A stretch of 64,000 nucleotides of DNA from Manis javanica (lineage: Eukaryota; Chordata; Mammalia; Pholidota; Manidae). Within the stretch, counting starts at the first letter, position 1, and each line of letters begins with the position of its first letter. The translations under genes were made by a program, and so were the position numbers. The notes beneath the pieces were generated by a model. It was not told the DNA's origin. It did no database searches and was given only the letters and a program-made list of their open reading frames with translations. Shown piece after piece: positions 58,861 through 64,000 of the stretch. The DNA lies in contig NC_133170.1 in the NCBI RefSeq assembly GCF_040802235.1, positions 5,595,001-5,659,000 on the forward strand, read 5' to 3'.

Positions 58861-61224
58861 TACAAAACATGCTATACAGAGGGTCATGCATTGTTATATA
58901 TGTGCATGTGAATAATTATGCAGGTAAGGATTTAGTGTCTCACACAGCCTTAGATCTTTTTAAATATTTGTCGAGTAGCTGGAAGGACAGGAAGCGCATC
59001 TAGAAGATACTCTGGCCACTAGGCTAGCTTATTGCTTCTCTCCAGTGCTCCGTACCTGCCAGTGGTCCATTTTCCAGGAAGCTTTCTGGACACTCTTAAC
59101 AAAGATATTGGGCATGTAGATGTATGCTTTTTAATAATGGCCTGGGGTAGAATGCACCCATCTCTATGGTGATCTTTGCTGGACTGGAGCCCAAGTGTCA
59201 AAGCTAATCTGTGTCACGGAAAATGAGGAGCGCAGGACACCAGCTGAAGAGGGAACCTGGGCTCAGTCCACTCCGAGTACAAGTGAAATGCCACCCAAGC
59301 GCAGCATGTTTCCTCGGGATCAGAGTGTGTCAGCCTGTGGGCAAAAATAGCCAAGACATTGGCTGTAAGGAGCCTGAACCGGAAAGTGAATCAGACAGCT
59401 GACACTCAGGTCAGCCGATGAAAGGCATTCCTGAGGCAGAATGATACCCTGTGCCTGTGGCTCGGCCTCTGTAGACGGGAATAATTTTGTTTGTTTGTTA
59501 CAGAAACATTTTATAATAATGTACATTTTTTCTGCACCAAGTAAAAGCAGAAAAAGGAAACAATTCATACATGTTTTAATCAAAGCCCATCATGGGCCTA
59601 TTGCAAAATAGACAACATAGTTATTTTCTAAAACACTTGCATGCTATTAACTGCATGCAAAGCACACATGTGGGCAGGCAACAAATGTTCATGAAGTGCT
59701 AGACATGATGACACTGACCTCTTTGGTGCTCCACACCCTTCCCCCTTGCATTCCTCACACTCTCACAGTGATGCATGTGCAGCCACCTTGCTGTCTTCAA
59801 GGCCAACTTGGCCATCCTATCAATTTACTCCCTCCAATCAAAGTGCGCCTGTCCCAGTAGTAGCTGCTCTAGTCCTTAATCAGTATGCAAATAGGTAAGT
59901 GATTCACCTCTAAAATGACATGTCACTCATAGAAAAGCTGACCTTCAGCCCCACCACAGACTGACTGAGGGTCATTTATGTGCATATAAAACTTTGCCAA
60001 GTCCTTAAATTTTATGCATTTAGAGGACCTGGCCCATAGTAGGCACTTGATATGTGTTTATTTTCTATCCTGAGGCCCTTCTAAACTATTGAAATCCTAG
60101 TACCAGCTTCATGGCTGAGGACACAGCATGCTGATGCCTTTCCAGTAACAAAGAGAGGAAAAATAAAAAAATAAAATAAAGAGACTAACACGAAGTTGTT
60201 ACCTGGATCCATTACTAGGGTTTGTGGCAATCTGGAAACTAAAACTTTTAAGAAATCTATCAAGTCATTCTGTCGCATCTGATTAGTGTCCATTTATTTC
60301 AGAGGGTAACAAGCCACGTACCCAGTACCTATAAATTACGCTCCTGTTCCTGCCAGGCATCACAAGCATGAAGTGGCATGTTGTGTTCAGGGTGCTAGTG
60401 TGATTCAGTAAACGTGGAGGAGAGGAGAAAAATCAAGGATGAGCAAAAGAAGGGACAGGATCCTGAAAGGATGAATACGCTGTGTAGGGTGTTTGCAATT
60501 TGTTTGTGGAATCCTGGTGGGGCGGGTTCAGGGCTCATGTGTTTTACATGAAACTATCCCAGCGGTGCTCTGGAGTTTCAGGAAGGTGAGACTAGAAACC
60601 AGGTTTGTTAGCAAAAAAACATTCTAATATTCAAGGTGAAATGTAGTTAATTCAGAACTCTCTCCAAGGAAGTCAGAGGAGGGGAAAAGATGTTTTAAGA
60701 CATAGTGAGAAGAGTGACTTTAAAGATATTAGCTACAGGCATGGATATGATGGTGTGGGGGAGGGGAGTGTAAACGGTGGTGCCCAGGTCTCAGCCGTGC
60801 ATAAAGGATGTTGCCGTTTATTAAAATAAGGTCTAAGAGAGAAGGAGCAAGTCATAGAGGAGTTTTAGTTTCAGCTTTATACATTTTGGGTTTAGCTTGC
60901 CTATGACACTTCTATATGGACAATTTAAGACATGGTAGGATACATGAGCCCAAACGCAATATACGTGCTGATTATATGGTATGTCCTATACAGTAAGTGA
61001 ACTAAGTCTTTCGTTTTCCCTCTAAATTACTGGACCGCTTCTCCATCTGGCATTATTTCATTTCCTCCTCCAATAGTCCACTTGCCAACAGCATGTCACA
61101 ATAGGTAAAGCTTGGCCATTACAGAAGAATAAATAACTGCACTATTTCTTAAGTATTAGACTTTGGAATAATGATTTCAATTTTGAGGTCTAGGGTCTTC
61201 ATCTTCAGAGAGGGAATTATGAGA
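58861..61224. other. Intergenic, no gene recognised
   Basis: A short L2-tail-like piece lies at about 60020-60065. Otherwise nothing specific is seen. Short frames are overlapped on the opposite strand and lack domains. Confidence 0.4.
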
Positions 61225-61785
61225 ATCGAACATACATACCGGCCTTCCTTGATCTATGTGTTACACCCAATAAACCCATTGGAAGTTGAAAATATCACAT
61301 CAATAAATGCATTGAATACACCTAACCTACTGAACATCATAGCTTAGCCCTGCCTGCCTTATATATGCTCATAATACTTACACTAGTCTACAGTTAGGCA
61401 AAATCAACTAACACAAAGCCCATTTTATAATACATTTTACAATAATTTATGTACCACTTTATGATACAATTATATATGAACCATTTTATAATGATATCAT
61501 GTACCTTATTGACTATTGTACAGAAAGTGAAAAACAGAATGGCCGTATGGGAACAAGCTGATTCTAAGTGCATTGGTTGTTTACCTGCACGATGGCACGG
61601 CTGACTGGGAGCTGCGGCTCACGGCGGCTCACGGCGGCTTCCCAGCATCACGAGGGAGCGCCGTACAGCCTACCTCTAGCCTGCAAAAGGTCAAAATTTG
61701 AAGTACACTTCCTACTGAATGCCTATCACTTTCACACCATCATTGAAAAGTCATAAGTCAAACCTGTAAGCTGGGGACCATCTGC
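61225..61785 (+). mobile_element. MER2/Tigger-type DNA transposon
   Basis: Follows the nonautonomous Tigger layout: CCAATAAACCCATTGGAAGTTG, TACACCTAACCTACTGAACA, CTACAGTTAGGCAAAATC, AGTGAAAAACAGAATGGCCG, GGCTGACTGGGAGCTGCGG, and the terminal CTGGGGACCATCTGCATG. The GC-rich core has a local tandem duplication of an 11-base unit near 61615-61637. No transposase is encoded. Confidence 0.75.
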
Positions 61786-62509
61786 ATGTAGGAGAGAGTA
61801 TGTAGCAGAGTGTCTGAAAGTAATTGGTGTTCAATAAAAGCTAGTTTCCTCCACTTTTTGGTTTTGGTTTTTAGGCTGTCAGTCAAGCGGAGCTACACAT
61901 CCTGTCAGGCTGCCTGATTACGTTCAGAAACCAACTGAGTGAATTTTCCTCCCCCAAACACAGTATAATCCTTACACCTCTAAGATAATCTTCAAGGAGG
62001 AATAATTGGGGTGGAATCGTGATGCACAGAGAAGAGCCTCCCATTTTATACTATTGAAGTCAGAAGCCTCTTCTGATTTTAATTGTGCCTCTAACGAACT
62101 GTGTAATCTCCAGCAATCACTCCTGCTCTCAGCTGCTTTTCTGAGAAATGGAAACTAGGTGACCCTTAGTTTTCTGACCCCATGAAAAAATATGACTAAA
62201 ATTATATTCAGGTCCTGGCGTGATAACAAAATGATAAACTTTAAACAATATCCATCTGATGAACCCTACTGCTGACCAGGCTCAGGAAGCTAGAGGTCCA
62301 CCATACGAAGGGAGCGCTTGCAGTCATGAGGACGAATGAGTGGCTGAGGCGTCTGAATAGGCTGGTTCAGGCTCCCTGTGGTAATTTCTCACCAGAAGCT
62401 TGATTGGCTTGAGCCTTGGGTGATGAACAGACTTACTGCCTGCTGTGTTCTTTTCTTTGGCGTTTTCTATTAGCTGTTCCAAATCCTACACACTAGAGGG
62501 GTGGATCTC
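61786..62509. other. Intergenic with a MIR-like fragment
   Basis: An L2/MIR-tail-like stretch lies near 61805-61850 (GTGTTCAATAAAAGCTAG), and a MIR-like piece is at about 62050-62200 (CTGTGTAATCTCCAGCAATC). No gene recognised. Confidence 0.45.
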
Positions 62510-62620
62510 AAAGTCTGGAATCAGTACCAGTCATGTCAGCATTACCAGGGAATGTTTTAGTGATGAAAACTCTCTGGCACCAGCTTAGAATTACTGAATC
62601 AGTATGATTCCTGTTGAGTC
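62510..62620 (+). mobile_element. MER5A-type fragment
   Basis: TCTCAAAGTCTGGAATCAGT followed by ATTACCAGGGAATGTTTTAG and AGAATTACTGAATCAGTATG matches the MER5A order. Its 3' part is cut off by the adjacent L1. Confidence 0.6.
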
Positions 62621-62624
62621 TAGG

Positions 62625-64000
62625 ATGTCACCCATCTCTTGGCTGCCTTCATCTCTGACTACCAATCTGTTCGTTGTATCTACGAGTTCTGTTTTATTTG
62701 TTGTGTTTTCTAGGTTCCACCTGTAAGTGGCATTGTATAGAATTTTCTTTCTCTGGCTGACTTCTTTCACTAAGAATGATATCCTTGCGGTCCATCCAGG
62801 TTGTCACAAATGGCAAGGTTTCCTCCTTCTTTATGGCTGAGTAATATCTGTATCTATACATCTCACTTCTTTATTCATTCATCTGTTGATAGACACTTAA
62901 GTTGTTTCCATATTTGGCTAGTATAAATAATGCTGCAATGAAAATAGGGGTACATATTTTTTTTAATCAGTGTTTTCATTTTCTTTGGATAAATACCCAA
63001 AAGTGAAATTGCTGGTTCACAGGGTATTTCTATTATCAGTTTTTATGAGGAACCTCCACACTGTTTTCTACAGTGGCTGCACCAATTTACATTTCAATCA
63101 ACAGTGTGTGAGGGTTCCCTTTCCTCCATATCCTCTCCAACACTTGTTGTTTCTTATCTTTCTGATAATAGCCATTCTAACAGGTGTGTGATGATATCTC
63201 ATTGTGGTTTTGATTTGCATTTCCGTGATGATTTGGGATGCTGAACATCTTTCCTTGTCCCTATTAACCATTGGCATGTCTTCTTTGGAAAAGATGGTTG
63301 ATATGATTTCAATTTTAAGTTTACGGAGACTTGTTTTGTGGCCTAACATGTGATCTATCCCAGAGAATATTCCATGTGTACTTGAGAAGATTGTGTGATT
63401 GCTGCTTTGGAATGGAAAATTCTGTATATAGCTATTAAGTCCATCTGGTCTAGTGTGTTATTAAAGGCCAATGTTTCCTTATCGATTTTCTGTCTGGATG
63501 ATGTACCATTGATGTAAATGGGGTATTGAAGTCCTCTATTGTTATTGTACCACTGTCAATTTCTCTCTTTAAGTCTGTTAATATTTATTTTATACATTTA
63601 GTGGAACCTATGTTGGGTGCATAAATATTTATAAATGTTATATCCTCTTGTTGGATTGACCCCTTTGTCATTATGCAGTGCCTTTCTTTGACTCTTACCA
63701 CAGTCTGTATTTTAAAGTCTATTTTTTCTGACATACTATGTAACTATAGCGACACCAGCTTTCTTCCGGATTTCATTTGCATGGAATATCTTTTCCCATC
63801 CCTTAACTTTTAGTCTTTATGTCCTTAGATACGAAATGATCTCTTGTAGGCAACATAGAGATGAGTTTTGTTTTCTACCCATTCAGCCACTCTATATCTT
63901 TTAATTAGAGAATTTAGTCCAACAACATAATTATTGATAGGTATGTACATATTGCCATTTTGTTCATTGTTTTCTGGCAGTTTTTGTAGGTCCTCTCTGT
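62625..64000 (-). mobile_element. LINE-1 with central ORF2 deletion, truncated by the window edge
   Basis: Antisense ORF2. The C-terminal region occupies about 62650-63295, with the minus-strand protein including [15 protein letters not shown] and [11 protein letters not shown]. Upstream in the element (63296-64000) it switches directly to endonuclease-region sequence (GGCCTAACATGTGATCTATC near 63341, TTTGCATGGAATATCTTTTC near 63775). The reverse-transcriptase middle is missing. An 83-codon frame at 63349-63098 reads through the join without a frame change. The element continues beyond the right edge of the window. Confidence 0.85.

Noticed and set aside
1-64000. CRISPR arrays, operons, bacterial-type regulatory signals, tRNA or rRNA genes
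   Set aside because: None seen. The window is vertebrate nuclear DNA and the tRNA-like traces belong to ancient MIR SINEs.

Overview
This window is mammalian nuclear DNA with one recognisable protein-coding gene. That gene is ALG10, the ER alpha-1,2-glucosyltransferase that adds the last glucose to the dolichol-linked N-glycan precursor. It is on the minus strand in three coding exons (39417-39587, 38161-38358, 27855-28910). Its splice sites are clean, the reading frame is intact and encodes about 474 residues, and a CpG island covers its first exon. The rest is AT-rich intronic and intergenic DNA made of old mammalian repeats: MIR, L2, MLT1 LTRs, MER5-type hAT elements, a MER2/Tigger element and several LINE-1 copies.

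The repeats suggest a laurasiatherian, Ferae-like mammal. One large L1 has a 3' end of laurasiatherian type, and I see no primate Alu, rodent B1/B2, carnivore tRNA-Lys SINE or ruminant SINE in 64 kb. A pangolin would fit this combination of an L1-rich, SINE-poor genome, but that is an inference and not a proof.

Layout. 1-27.8 kb: gene-free flank downstream of ALG10 with MIR, L2 and MLT1 copies, an L1 3' fragment and a probable solo retroviral LTR (8947-9303). 27.8-39.6 kb: ALG10. Intron 2 contains a full-length-start L1 (30250-37948), inserted antisense to the gene and bounded by a perfect 14-bp target-site duplication. 39.1-40.0 kb: CpG-island promoter. 40-64 kb: gene-free flank with MER5, LTR-like, L1, L2, MIR and MER2 copies. 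Two old L1 copies here have each lost the central reverse-transcriptase part of ORF2.

The most unusual object is the L1 in ALG10 intron 2. It has an intact ORF1 and a decayed ORF2. In its 3' untranslated region sits about 1.55 kb of endogenous-retrovirus sequence: an open env transmembrane-subunit fragment, a polypurine tract, an LTR start, an AATAAA signal and a poly(A) tract 18 bases beyond it. The conventional L1 3' end follows. The whole composite lies inside one target-site duplication. It therefore looks like an L1 that acquired the polyadenylated 3' end of a retroviral transcript, either before or after it landed here. Boundaries of ancient repeats are approximate because they were read by eye against remembered family patterns.
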